A stretch of 64,000 nucleotides of DNA from Merluccius polli (GCA_030340625.1 JAOPHQ010001145.1:62001-126000); one strand, 5' to 3'; positions 52,703-62,999 are shown, counted from the first letter of the stretch. Made by a program: numbers and translations. Notes: generated from the letters alone by a model not told the origin.

Positions 52703-53226
52703 TCAGGGGTACTGTAGACAAAACAGCTCTGTTTCAGAAAGAGCAGTGAGAGTCTAGGCCTTCGAGCATACAGTGACGCAGACTGGGGGTCAGACGCCAG
52801 CGACAGGCATAGTACGAGTGGTTATTGTGTGAGCATGAGTAAAGACAGCTCAGTGGTCTCATGGAAAACCAAGAAGCAACCCACAGTAGCACTATCCACG
52901 TGCAAAGCCGAATACATGGCTCTAGCTCTAACAATACAGGAGTGTATCTATTTGGAGCAACTACTGAAAGGTATAGATATCTTTGGGTACATGAAAACTG
53001 TTGTTTATGAGGACAACCAGGGGGCTATTGCACTTGTTAGGAACCCTGTGTGCAGGCAGAGATGTAAGCACGTGGACATTAAGTATCACTTCATTAGGTC
53101 CACCATAAGAGAAGAGAAGATGACACTTGTGTACTGTCCCACAGATGACATGGTTGCAGATGCTATGACCAAGCCTGTCTCCAAACTCAAGCTAACGAAA
53201 TTTGCAGGGGTCATGTTTGGTGTGTA
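52703..53226 (+). pseudogene. Copia RNase H
   Basis: This resumes in copia with GTVDKTALF, then the RNase H region LRAYSDADWGSDASDRHST and SGYCVSMSKDSSVVSWKTKK, QPTVALSTCKAEYMALA, VYEDNQGAIALVRNP and KHVDIKYHFIRSTIRE, ending SKLKLTKFAGVMFGV at the stop 53225-53227. The catalytic residues look present. The frame shifts around the site of the MITE. Confidence 0.88.
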
Positions 53227-53316
53227 AATGTTTGACATTTGACTGCCATGTTCTTTTTGTTTGTTTATTTGACTATGTTAAAGTTGTACAGTATACATGT
53301 CATTCATAAGTGGGAG

Positions 53317-53565
53317 TGTTGATATATGTATGATTGCATGTAACTGTAGTTACCTGTTCAGAACCAAAAGGAGGCGCTTTTGCGCCATGTCTGTGACTAT
53401 ATAAGGGAATGTCACTCCAATTTCCCGCTCTCTGCACTTGGCTCTTGGAGAGCGTGTGTCTGTACGCGGTTTACAATAAACTACGCCAGTATACGGCTAA
53501 AGAGAGAAGTTATCTGTCATATATTAGAATTATTATTCCGCCATGAGAGTGTGACTCTGCTAACA
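53317..53565 (+). repeat. Copia 3' LTR
   Basis: 249 bp, TGTTGATATATGTATGATTG to CTCTGCTAACA. It has TATATAAG (53398-53405) and AATAAA (53474-53479). A purine tract AAGTGGGAG directly precedes it. This is the complete form; the 5' LTR is 65 bp shorter. Confidence 0.92.
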
Positions 53566-53570
53566 TAGTG

Positions 53571-54780
53571 ATTAATGCAACAATGATTTAGTTACAGTAT
53601 AATACTTTATTTAATAATTAATTTATAATGAATGGGGATGTTAACAATTCACCGTTTAACTGTTAACCGACAATATATGTTTGGACCGATTAACACCATC
53701 AGTTAAATGGTAAAAAAACAAACACTAAAAAATAAAAAATAAAATAAATAAATAAAATAAATCCTATTATTTCGGCCATCAGTGGTGGCTGTGGTCAAAA
53801 GGCGCTCTTTAAATTCATGTGTTTCTGAAACAAAACAGACCCTGTTGTAGAGTCTCGGGAGAGTCATTAATTTCATTTTCGGTCTCCACATGGCTGCATC
53901 TGCTCTGATGCTGCATTCTGTATATACTCTATATACTCTCCAATTACTTGGTTTGGTTTGTTTGTTATATACCCCACCAGGGGCATATATAGAGGGGTTG
54001 TATTGAACTGGATCCGAACTGGATCGGACAAGAAGAAACACTAAAGCAACAAAAAAAAGGTCCAAATGGAAAGATGGACAACCTGCCAACTGTTTCAAAA
54101 CTCATCTCAAAAGCACCACCTTCACGTCAAAGCGCGCGCACGCGTGTGTGTGACACAGAAGACAGAGCCCTGTCACCAACATGTTGACGCAACATCCACC
54201 CATGGACCTCTAGTGTACATTTGGTGTAATGACACGTTGCATAGGTTGCGCAGAAGTATTGAAAACACAACATTGTTGCATGGTGTGTGCGATTCGGACA
54301 AACCACGCAGAAGCACATTGAGGCCGCCTGGGTGCATTAGTGTCGCATGTCCTCTTGTTGTTCCGTTGCCAAAATCCATTATTGAAACAGATAGCTATTA
54401 GAGGTATGGTGGGGGGGGCAGCAGATTGGTGCAGACATCAGGTCTGGCACCTTAAAGACAAGAGGCCCGACGACACTTCTTGTCTGCGGGCATATTCAAG
54501 TCATAAAGCAATGAGGTGTCAAATGCATTAACAGGGTGTGACCTTTGGACCATTGGAAGTCAATTTGACATGTTCTTAATTTGTATCCTAACACACTTTT
54601 AAAAATAATCTAAATAACATCTAAATCTAGATGTTATTAAAAAATAATATTAATTTACTTCGCAGAGTTGTTAGTCTATTCCAATGTATTTAGCATAATA
54701 CTGGCTTCTACATATTTTGTTATGATGTATCCACTGATTAACTGACTAATATCAGTTAACATGAGATACATGGGGACGTT
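53571..54780. other. No gene recognised
   Basis: AT-rich DNA with scattered short frames that do not resemble known proteins. A GGGGGGG tract lies near 54411. Confidence 0.45.
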
Positions 54781-54781
54781 A

Positions 54782-54940
54782 ACTTATTACTCCAGTAAAT
54801 TTAGAGACGATCTTAGTAACAACATAGCAACGTTACCTTATTACTCCAGTAAATAGAGACGATCTTAGTAACGACATGGCAACGTTACCTTATTACTCCA
54901 GTAAATAGAGATGATCTCGGTAACGACCTGGCAATGTTAC
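54782..54940. repeat. Minisatellite, 55-59 bp unit, split by a solo LTR
   Basis: Three units of GTTACCTTATTACTCCAGTA and AATAGAGACGATCTTAGTAA, starting near 54776, 54832 and 54888. A fourth starts at 55283, on the other side of the LTR at 54941-55282. Confidence 0.85.
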
Positions 54941-55282
54941 TGTGGGGGGGCGTGGTGCATCAGCCGCAAGGGGGAGCTGTGGAGAGGGCTCGGGAGAGCC
55001 GCGCCAGGTGAGAGTGATTGGCACACCTGGGTTCCATTGCGCTAATCACTCTCTCCCTTTATAAACACAGTAGCGTGCTGGACCCAGGGACCCGGACCCG
55101 AGCACACGGGTCGACGGCGGAGCCAGAGCTGGGCCCGCGTGTGGGCCGGTGTGCGTAGCATTGTATATTGGGAAAGACGCCGGTGTGTGTATTCATTGTA
55201 TACTGGACCAATAAAGCATATCAGACTAAACTGGCTGTGAGAATTCCCTGGTGGTGAACCCTGTGGCATCTACAACGCCACA
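54941..55282 (+). mobile_element. Solo LTR in the minisatellite
   Basis: 342 bp from TGTGGGGGGGCGTGG to CATCTACAACGCCACA with a perfect 5-bp duplication GTTAC (54936-54940 and 55283-55287). It has TTTATAAAC (TATA-like, about 55059) and CCAATAAAGC (poly(A) signal, about 55209). No internal region; internal recombination removed it. Confidence 0.88.
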
Positions 55283-55287
55283 GTTAC

Positions 55288-55749
55288 CTTATTACTCCAG
55301 TAAATAGATGTATCGAAATTAATGCACACCTCTCCTGCCAATCAGAATCGAGTATTCACCCGGTCCACGGTTATGAGTGCTCTCTGTAATAAATAATGTT
55401 ACTATTATACTTTATTCGTTCTCCGAGTCCTACCTTCATCAAAAATAAAGTACAACAGTCACTACAGAATTTAATGATGAACACACACACACCCTAACTT
55501 CCTCCATTTATTTCATTGGGGACTGTCATGTCCAGAAAACTGTGTTGATTACCGGTCTCCCCCCTGACTGTTTTCACCTGTTTCCTTACCTTACCTGTGT
55601 GTGTATATAGTCCATGTTTCCCTTTTCCTGTGCCATTTCGTCTTGTCCCATGTTAGAGAACCAGCGCTTTAGCCATTTCATCGTCAGGTCTTGTGGCTTT
55701 GCTACTCCTAGTTTAGCCTCAGAGTTGTTAAGCGCAATGTACTCAGTTG

Positions 55750-55750
<1 letters not shown>
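55288..55750. other. No gene recognised
   Basis: Unassigned spacer. An ACACACACAC tract lies near 55481. Confidence 0.5.

Positions 55751-55788
<38 letters not shown>
55751..55788. repeat. (TA)n tract, insertion site of Tc1
   Basis: About 18 TA units directly left of the Tc1 TIR. The tract continues at 57062-57146 on the other side. Confidence 0.9.
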
Positions 55789-55791
<3 letters not shown>

Positions 55792-57061
55792 TACCGTTCA
55801 AAAGTTTGGGGTCACATTGAAATGTCCTTATTTTTGAAGGAAAAGCACTGTACTTTTCAATGAAGATAACTTTAAACTAGTCTTAACTTTAAAGAAATAC
55901 ACTCTATACATTGCTAATGTGGTAAATGCATGCGAGAAATTGCTAAGAAATTGAAGATTTCCTACAACGGTGTGTACTACTCCCTTCAGAGGACAGCACA
56001 AACAGGCTCTAACCAGAGTAGAAAAAGAAGTGGGAGGCCGCGTTGCACAACTGAGCAAGAAGATAAGTACATTAGAGTCTCTAGTTTGAGAAACAGACGC
56101 CTCACAGGTCCCCAACTGGCATCTTCATTAAATAGTACCCGCAAAACACCAGTGTCAACATCTACAGTGAAGAGGCGGCTGCGGGATTCTGGGCTTCAGG
56201 GCAGAGTGGCAAAGAAAGAGCCATATCTGAGACTGGCCAATAAAAGAAAAAGATTAAGATGGGCAAAAGAACACAGACATTGGACAGAGGAAGACTGGAA
56301 AAAAGTGTTGTGGACGGATGAATCCAAGTTTGAGGTGTTTGGATCACAAAGAAGAACGTTTGTGAGACGCAGAACAAATGAAAAGATGCTGGAAGAATGC
56401 CTGACGCCATCTGTTAAGCATGGTGGAGGTAATGTGATGGTCTGGGGTTGCTTTGGTGCTGGTAAGGTGGGAGATTTGTACAGGGTAAAAGGGATTCTGA
56501 ATAAGGAAGGCTATCACTCCATTTTGCAACGCCATGCCATACCCAGTGGACAGCGCTTGATTGGAGCCAATTTCATCCTACAACAGGACAATGACCCTAA
56601 ACACACCTCCAAATTGTGCAAGAACTATTTAGAGCAGAAGCAGGCAGCTGGTATTCTATCGGTAATGGAGTGGCCAGCGCAGTCACCAGATCTGAACCCC
56701 ATTGAGCTGTTGTGGGAGCAGCTTGACCGTATGGTACGCAAGAAGTGCCCATCCAACCAATCCAACTTGTGGGAGCTGCTTCTGGAAGCGTGGGGTGCAA
56801 TTTCTCCAGATTACCTCAACAAATTAACAGCTAGAATGCCAAAGGTCTGCAATGCTGTAATTGCTGCAAATGGAGGATTCTTTGACGAAAGCAAAGTTTG
56901 ATGTAAAAGAAATCTTATTTCAAATACAAATCATTATTTCTAACCTTGTCAATGTCTTGACTCTATTTTCTATTCATTTCACAACGTATGGTGGTGAATA
57001 AGTGTGACTTTTCATGGAAAACACAAAATTGTTTGGGTGAGCCCAAACTTTTGAACGGTAG
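55789..57061 (+). mobile_element. Tc1-type transposon, nearly complete
   Basis: Ends CACTACCGTTCAAAAGTTTG and the inverse CAAACTTTTGAACGGTAG, flanked by TA. It encodes one transposase. It sits in a (TA)n tract, as expected for elements that target TA. Confidence 0.9.
55930..56901 (+). CDS. Tc1 transposase (DD34E)
   Basis: A 323-residue open frame. It starts MREIAKKLKISYNGVYYSLQ, in the recognition helix of the first helix-turn-helix; the usual first 20 or so residues are missing and no upstream start is seen, so a small deletion near 55915-55930 is likely. Basic linker with GRPRCT (AT-hook type), then the second HTH (STVKRRLRDSGLQGRVAKKE). The catalytic triad is D in LWTDESKFEVFG (about 128), D in FILQQDNDPKHTS (about 219) and E in SPDLNPIELLWE. 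The glycine-rich KHGGGNVMVWGCFGAG is present. The catalytic core looks intact, but the shortened first HTH would weaken binding to the TIRs. Confidence 0.92.
   Translation: MREIAKKLKISYNGVYYSLQRTAQTGSNQSRKRSGRPRCTTEQEDKYIRVSSLRNRRLTGPQLASSLNSTRKTPVSTSTVKRRLRDSGLQGRVAKKEPYLRLANKRKRLRWAKEHRHWTEEDWKKVLWTDESKFEVFGSQRRTFVRRRTNEKMLEECLTPSVKHGGGNVMVWGCFGAGKVGDLYRVKGILNKEGYHSILQRHAIPSGQRLIGANFILQQDNDPKHTSKLCKNYLEQKQAAGILSVMEWPAQSPDLNPIELLWEQLDRMVRKKCPSNQSNLWELLLEAWGAISPDYLNKLTARMPKVCNAVIAANGGFFDESKV

Positions 57062-57146
<85 letters not shown>
57062..57146. repeat. (TA)n tract right of Tc1
   Basis: TA dinucleotides with two TATGTATA interruptions. Confidence 0.9.
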
Positions 57147-57147
<1 letters not shown>

Positions 57148-57148
57148 G

Positions 57149-57394
57149 TGTCTATTCTGTACATCCCTTCTGTAAGTTCACAGAAGGGATGCAGTATTAG
57201 TAATTGTACCACTGTGAGGCGCTGTGTAAGGACGCAGATTTGCATCATATGTGGGGGGGGTGTGTTCACCTGATGCACAAGTGTTCGAGATGGTTAGTGA
57301 GAAAATGAGAAAAATAAACCAAGCCCAAGGGTTAAAGAGTTCATCGTCTCTGTCCCTATTTCTCTCCGAGTGCAACGCATGAGGAAGCTGAACC
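57149..57394 (+). repeat. 5' LTR of a second copia element
   Basis: It starts TGTCTATTCTGTACATCCC and ends just before the primer site at 57395; the exact end is uncertain because no clear CA is present. It holds AATAAA near 57311 and a hairpin (CATCCCTTCTGT / ACAGAAGGGATG, 57162-57191). The length is close to the other copia LTR, but the sequence differs. Confidence 0.65.
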
Positions 57395-57408
57395 GGTTAT
57401 GGGCCCAG
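57395..57408 (+). other. Second copia primer site, half of tRNA-iMet
   Basis: GGTTATGGGCCCAG, identical to the site at 29433-29446. Confidence 0.85.
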
Positions 57409-57493
57409 GAGTCATTCGGGGAGAAATTTGAAGATTTATCAGTCAGAAAGTCGCAGCGAACCACGTGCTAACGGGATAGCAAGACCAGCTAAC

Positions 57494-57640
57494 ATGGATC
57501 ATCGAGGGACAAGCAGGTTGGCTCGACTGATGTTTGACAGAGATGAGAATAAGTATGAACTCTGGGAGACCAAAGTGTTAGGACACCTTCACCTATTAGT
57601 AGGTGAGTCAATCTATGAAAAAAAGGGCTTAACCCCAAAA
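57494..57640 (+). pseudogene. Second copia, Gag N-terminus
   Basis: MDHRGTSRLARLMFDRDENK then YELWETKVLGHLHLL, resembling the FDGRAEEYELWEERML start of the first copia. After about 45 residues the sequence leaves homology into tandem repeats, so only the 5' end of this element is present. Confidence 0.7.
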
Positions 57641-57654
57641 AAATTGATACAAAA

Positions 57655-58220
57655 GGTTTTTCAATGGATTCTAGTAGTATTTGGTGTGCTGAATAACATA
57701 CTAAAAGTATACCAAAATATACCTCCCAGAAAGCCCTCATTTCCAAGATGGCGGCCGAAATGGCGGCGGGGAGCTTGAAATGGCTATATCTCAAATTGAA
57801 AGAATGTTGCAAAGGAATTTTCAACTGATTCTGGTACCTCTGTACATGCTTACGAACATACTAAAAATACACCTTCCGGAAAGGCTTCATTTTCAAGATG
57901 GCGTCCAAAATGGTGGCCGGCCAAGCTTAAAATGGCTATATATCTCAATAGAAAAAGATTATTCGAATGATTTTTCACTTGATTCTGGTACCTGCAAATA
58001 TGCTTATGAACATACTAACAATCTAGGAAAATATACCTCCCAGAAAGGCTTCATTTTCATAATGGCGTCCAAAATGGCGGCCGGGAGCTTAGAATGGCTA
58101 TATCTCAAATGGAAAATGTTACAAAAGAATGTTTCAACTGATTCTGGTACCTCTATACATTAACAATGTGCGACAAATCTAGGTAAATATAACTGCTAGA
58201 AAGGCATCATTTTCAAAATG
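57655..58220. repeat. Four diverged copies of a 153-161 bp unit
   Basis: Units start near 57657, 57818, 57971 and 58132 with TTTTCAACTGATTCTGGTAC. Each contains AAATATACCTCCCAGAAAGG, then TTCATTTTCAAGATGGCGTC and GAATGGCTATATCTCAAAT. They lie next to the cysteine-rich exon at 58327-58708, and similar AAATGGC/GGAAGTGAG sequence lies beside the related ORF in 41240-41510. Confidence 0.85.
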
Positions 58221-58326
58221 ACTGCCTGTGAGCTTACATTGGTTAAATGGTTAAAATTGGTTACTATTCAAACTAGAAAGGTGGTGTTGGTGTTAAACAA
58301 CATAAATGCCACACGTATTGTGGTCT

Positions 58327-58708
58327 TTATTCATCATCATCTTCGGGCTCCTCTGGAAGAAACTTGTTATGTGGATTGTCACATTCCTTAAGTTGACATG
58401 GTCCACAGACAGTAGTACACGGTAGTCCATATTTTCTGCAAGAGCAGCGGAGTGTCTTGCAGGCAGTGGTACAGTTACAATGAATGACCTTCAAGAGACT
58501 GTCTGGAGCAACATTCATTGTTGACATGAGTGGGACAAATCTATTGTCCTGCAGGCTCCACCCCCAGTTCAGGGCATCCATACCATCTTCTGTTCCCATC
58601 CAGACCATGACCTGGTAGTATGCTCTACGACAGTGAAATTTGGTCGCAGATTCAGTTGGTGGCAGACGTTCAGGCGTTACAGTTGATGAAGCTGAGACAA
58701 CCTTCTTG
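58327..58708 (-). CDS. C-terminal exon of a transposon-borne cysteine-rich (CXC) protein
   Basis: The exon starts after an AACATTTTCAG acceptor at 58709-58710 and stops at 58327. It has RLPPTESATKFHCRRAYYQV, MVWMGTEDGMDALNWGWSLQ, then the cysteine-rich part VIHCNCTTACKTLRCSCRKY and GLPCTTVCGPCQ, followed by CDNPHN and an acidic end. The C-x-C-x4-C-x4-C-x-C layout is the tesmin/TSO1 CXC type, probably zinc- and DNA-binding. In fish and cnidarian genomes this module ends the large ORFs whose N-terminus resembles 41562-42284. Upstream exons were not found. Confidence 0.65.
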
Positions 58709-58710
58709 CT

Positions 58711-59320
58711 GAAAATGTTATATCACATTATGGCATTGGGGCGGAACTAATTGCCGCCGGCATATGTTTCCTACACGACACCTTTTAGCAACGCACCTAG
58801 CCAAACAGCGCGAAAGAAGCAGCACGTTCTATAAGCTATAAGTTAAAGTTAAAAGCTAAAGGCACTTAAAGTAGAACAACTAAAGGACAAGGAAGACGCA
58901 TACAAGAACATTCCCTCCTTAAGCAGTTAGCAGTGGACGAGGCATGTTTATCTTTTATTTACGTCTATGAAGAACGTGAGCGATTGTATTGTGTTGCATT
59001 CCATTGCATGGTTGGTGCGTGATGGTGATTTGCATACGATGTAAAGTGGTGAATATGTATATGTAAGTTAAGTTTGTAAATTTACAAGTTAATATTGAGT
59101 TGTGGACTGTATGTGAGGTGTGTGTAGTGGTTTTGGTGTAAATGTAACACCTGTTGTGCTGCTGAAAAAACGGACATTTGCATATTGTCAATTGTATTTA
59201 TTGATTTGAATTATTTTTCTCTTAAGTTTAAACCCAGTTCTCACGGGATGGTTCGACCTGGAAAATAAACCCTGTTTTCTAAGAAAGACCTCTGGCCTCG
59301 TGTGTACTACTTGGGAGCTA
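58711..59320. other. No gene recognised
   Basis: Unassigned. It includes TTCTCACGGGATGG and AAAATAAACCCTGTT (a poly(A)-signal-like AATAAA near 59263), which could be an LTR or 3' UTR end, but no pair was found. Confidence 0.4.
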
Positions 59321-59323
59321 CAG

Positions 59324-60376
59324 TAATATCATTGAAACAAACCACGCTTCCTTTTACAGTACAGTTCCACCTTTCTTACAGGTAACTACTCTGTAAAACT
59401 CTGATATCACCCCGATAATTATCAGGGAGATATGGGAGTTTTTGCCAGATACCATGTTCAAAACTACACACCCTAATGGGTGGTAGATGATTATAATCTA
59501 CAATTACCAGGAAAGTATATGGTAATATCATTGAAACAAACCACGCTTCCTTTTACAGTACAGTTCCACCTTCCTTACACGGTAACTACTCTGTAAAACT
59601 CTGATATCACCCCGATAATTACCCGATAATTATCAGGGAGGTATGGGAGTTTTTGCCAGATACCATGTTCAAAACTAGAGGATTACAATCTACAGTTACC
59701 AGGAAAGTATATGGTAATATCATTGAAACAAACCACGCTTCCTTTTACAGTACAGTTCCACCTTCCTTACAGGGTAATTCACAGGGTTTTACCTGATAAT
59801 GTTTTGGAATATATGTGGTACACATTTGTAATTACTGGGTAAATACCAGTTAATATCTGCATACATACATGGGGGTTATTGGGTAAATTGTAACTACTGG
59901 GTAATTAGAAAGTAATTACTTAGTAAATAGTTGCAAGTTATCAAGTAAATACTGGGTAATTACCAGGTAAATATCAGAGTCATTACTACCCTCACTGTCA
60001 CTACACAGGTTGATTGGTAATACATAATCTATAATTCCTGGATAAATACCTGGTAGTTTTCAGTATATATCTAGTAAATACTGGGTAACTTGTTGGTATT
60101 TACCAGGTAAATATCAGGTAACTACCAGGTAAATAAGTGGTATTTACCAGGTAAATATCAGGTAACTACCAGGTAAATAAGTGGTATTTACCAGGTAAAT
60201 ATCAGGTAACTACCAGGTAAATAAGTGGTAGTTACCAGGTAAATATGTAATGTAAATACTTGGTAATTACCTGGTAAGTACTTGGTAATTACAAGGTAAT
60301 TACATTTAATTACCTGGTTATTACTTAGTAAATACATCTTATTACCAGGTAATTAGCTGGTAATTACCGGACTGTA
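59324..60376. repeat. Compound repeat block of TTACCAGGTAA-type motifs
   Basis: Three copies of a roughly 190-bp unit (from about 59330, 59522 and 59716; GTTCCACCTTCCTTACA, then ATGGGAGTTTTTGCCAGATA). They are followed by short units of about 42 bp (GGTATTTACCAGGTAAATAT) repeated three to four times near 60110-60240, and degenerate GGTAATTAC words. The unit start CTTCCTTTTACAG is found inverted at the far end (CTGTAAAAGGAAG, 60371), so the block may be an expanded TIR element. No coding. Confidence 0.8.
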
Positions 60377-60689
60377 AAAGGAAGGGTTACCCACACAAAT
60401 ACACACTGCATAAACCAATGCTCACACATACAACCCACTCATTTGTATATTTGTAGGGTTTTAATGTGAACTGAACCAGTGTTCTCAACTGTACAAATTA
60501 TTAATTTAATTGTCTATAGATACACAATATATTTCATTTGACATAAGTTTGGTAGGTGAATGCACTGTAAATTACTGCCCAAAAGATCTGAATTTAAAAG
60601 AATGTTGAATTCAATACTGTAGCAAAAGCTGCTACTACATAGGGTTCAGAGAGGGAATAAACCAGGCAGGTCACGGCAATAGTCTTTGT

Positions 60690-61064
60690 TTATTGTCTAG
60701 CCGACGTTAAACCACGCCGGGGAGCCCTCCGGCCGACAGCCCCCCCCCGCTCCGACAAGCGGGAGAGGAAGTCCGCCACCACCATCTGCGCCCCCGGCCT
60801 ATGGATCACCTTAAACTTAAAGGTTTGTGTCCTTCTGGAGCCAATGAAGCGGGGCGTGGTCCGGACAGAGGGTGAATGAGTGCCCCAGGAGGTAGTAGCG
60901 GAGAGCATCAACCGCCCACTTGATGGCCAGACACTCCTTCTCCACTGTGCTGTACCTCTCCGCGAGCTTCCTACTGAGGTACAGCACCAGGCGGTCCACG
61001 CCCTCCACCTCCTGGGACAGAACGGCCCCCAGCCCCCTGTGTGACGCATCGGTCTGCAAGACAA
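60690..61064 (-). pseudogene. Gypsy RNase H fragment
   Basis: Two overlapping frames give the RNase H of a Ty3/gypsy element: MQTDASHRGLGAVLSQEVEG, YLSRKLAERYSTVEKECLAI, KWAVDALRYYLLGHSFTL, PLHWLQKDT, then after a frame change FKVIHRPGAQMVVADFLSRL. The rest of pol is missing. Downstream (60620-60690) an AATAAA-bearing stretch may be LTR sequence. Confidence 0.82.
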
Positions 61065-61079
61065 ATGGAAGCTTAAAGT

Positions 61080-61680
61080 TAGTTAGCTGAGGAAAGGGGT
61101 AGAAATCGATGGAGCAATCAAAACAGTTTTATCTGAGATAGACTGAAATAACGATGTTAAAAGATTAAACAAAAATGTGCACAGAAGGCTTTTATCAGAG
61201 GAGAATATGTTTTGGCTTACTACTTACAACCAAATTCGGTAAGAGCAAAAGCTACAGCGTCACTCTGATTGGCTGGAGTTTTTTGAACAACGTATGGCTG
61301 TGCCCATATTTGGAAATCAATTGCTGCCCAGCCAAGGCCAGACTGATATTCATTGCGAAACGCAAACTTGAATATCTGGATGGTCTCACAAGGCTATATT
61401 CTTTGTGCATATTTTAGCAAACAGTATAGACTCACAGCCTCTTCACAATGGATATATGCCACGTGAATTGAAGGCGGCATATGCAACTGGGATTCAGTAA
61501 AAGATGTGCGAGTAGGGATATTAGGGATACCAGTAATTATGGGGTGCCGTTTGTAAAGCCGCTCACGCTGAAAATAAAAGCAACATTTTGTCACATTTAG
61601 CTTCAAACACTGTTTAAAAAACTGGTGTGAATTTTTGAGAGTCACTTTTTTGCACATTTACAGCAATATTTGTCAACTTA
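61080..61680. other. No gene recognised
   Basis: AT-rich; short frames on both strands without recognisable content. Confidence 0.45.
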
Positions 61681-61686
61681 GAGATA

Positions 61687-62145
61687 CAGTCCCTGACAAA
61701 AGTCTTGTCACTTATCCATTTTGTAGAAACAACAGCTTATAACCTGACTTTTAATTAATCCATTGGTTTTAGAAATGGCTCATGAAAGCTAAAACCCTCC
61801 CAAATTATGTTTAATATACTAAAATAAATTTGCTTCACTGAAGAAAGATTGATCATTTAATGAACACAGAAAGGTCAGATTTTGGCAAGACAAAAGTTTT
61901 GTCGCCTACAGAGATTAATGTGTTAAAATTGAACAAATAATTTACTTCAAATACAAAAATATGTTGCATAACATCAGTGAATTAAGTAGTGGTGCTGTGA
62001 GATCCATATTTAATATCTTGTATGACTTCCATGAGCTTGAAGGACTGCATCTCCATCTCCATCCAAACCAATGGATTAATTAAAAGTCAGGTTATTTGTA
62101 GGTTTCTACAAAATGGATAAGTGACAAGACTTTTGTCAGGGACTG
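61687..62145. mobile_element. Tc1/mariner-type MITE
   Basis: 459 bp with TIRs CAGTCCCTGACAAAAGTCTT and the inverse, flanked by TA (61685-61686 and 62146-62147). The inverted similarity extends inwards for about 80 bases (CCATTTTGTAGAAAC; CTGACTTTTAATTAAT). Most of the transposase is missing; a few words near 62030 may be transposase remains. Confidence 0.88.
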
Positions 62146-62154
62146 TATTTTAAA

Positions 62155-62400
62155 TAGTTAAATCCAAATATTAAATGTTACACCTAAATGTTAAATGCTA
62201 AATCTAAATGTTAAATTTAAATCTAAATCTAAATGTTCAATCTAAATGTTCAATCTAAATCTAAATGTTAAATCTAAATCTAAATGTTAAATCTAAATGT
62301 TAAATATAAATCTTAAATGTTAAATCTCAATCTAAATCTAAATGTGAAATATAAATATAAATGTTAAATATAAATATAAATGTTAAATCTAAATGTTTCG
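62155..62400. repeat. AAATGTTAAATCTAAATCT minisatellite
   Basis: Irregular array of 6- and 9-base words (TAAATC, TAAATGT), with no fixed higher unit. Confidence 0.85.
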
Positions 62401-62796
62401 GGTGAAACTAAATATTTAGCTAATATGCAAATTCAAATGCCGGTAACCGGAAGTACCAAAATAAAAGCTTGAGGAGGTCAGAGTGTGTTTATAGTGTCAA
62501 ATAACAAATAAAAACCATCTCATCCGGGGAAATGGACTCTTGGACATGGATTATCGTGATAATAACTACCTAAAATAACAAACATGTTTGGAAAACTTTA
62601 TTTGAAGAGTACTTTGAGTTTTTAGTGTCACTTTTATGAAGGGTGTGGGACTTATGACCTGTAGCCACTATTGCAAGCCAAGAGGGGGCTCACTTTGACT
62701 GATCTGTCATATTTGCTTGCGTAAAGGCCAGCAAGATCCTACCCTCGCCCGCCTCCACCCGGTACACTCTACTGTCGGCCATGGTCGCGCTGCGAA

Positions 62797-62912
62797 AATG
62801 TCAGGAGAATCGGTGTTAGCAGAGAACATCGGCAGAGCCGTTTTGGCGGCAATACAAAGTTATTCCACAGCCACAGCGACAGCAACCGCCACAGGGCTAC
62901 CACAGGCCACCT
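62797..62912 (+). CDS. Possible first coding exon, unknown protein
   Basis: ATG at 62797 opens MSGESVLAENIGRAVLAAIQ and a threonine/alanine-rich stretch, then ends at a strong donor (TCG|GTAAGTATG). The frame is also open upstream. No downstream exon was found. It could be the first exon of a host or transposon gene, or chance; the consensus donor is the main support. Confidence 0.3.
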
Positions 62913-62999
62913 CGGTAAGTATGTTTTCCTACTCACGTAGCATTGGATTCTTGTCAAGGCTAACTTAACTAAACTAGCTAACGGTAGCCAGTAGAGATT

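Larger units (their letters stand above)
29249..53565 (+). mobile_element. Ty1/copia retrotransposon split by nested insertions
   Basis: LTRs at 29249-29432 and 53317-53565 are flanked by the 5-bp duplication TAGTG (29244-29248 and 53566-53570). The internal order is gag, protease, integrase, reverse transcriptase, RNase H, as in copia (integrase before RT). Four insertions split it: an L1 at 30905-40896, a TIR element at 41113-49866, a solo LTR at 49874-50275 and a MITE at 51916-52702. The copia frame resumes across each (for example GAGATGGCCAG then GTGTAAACTT). It has additional stops and frame changes and is dead. Confidence 0.9.
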
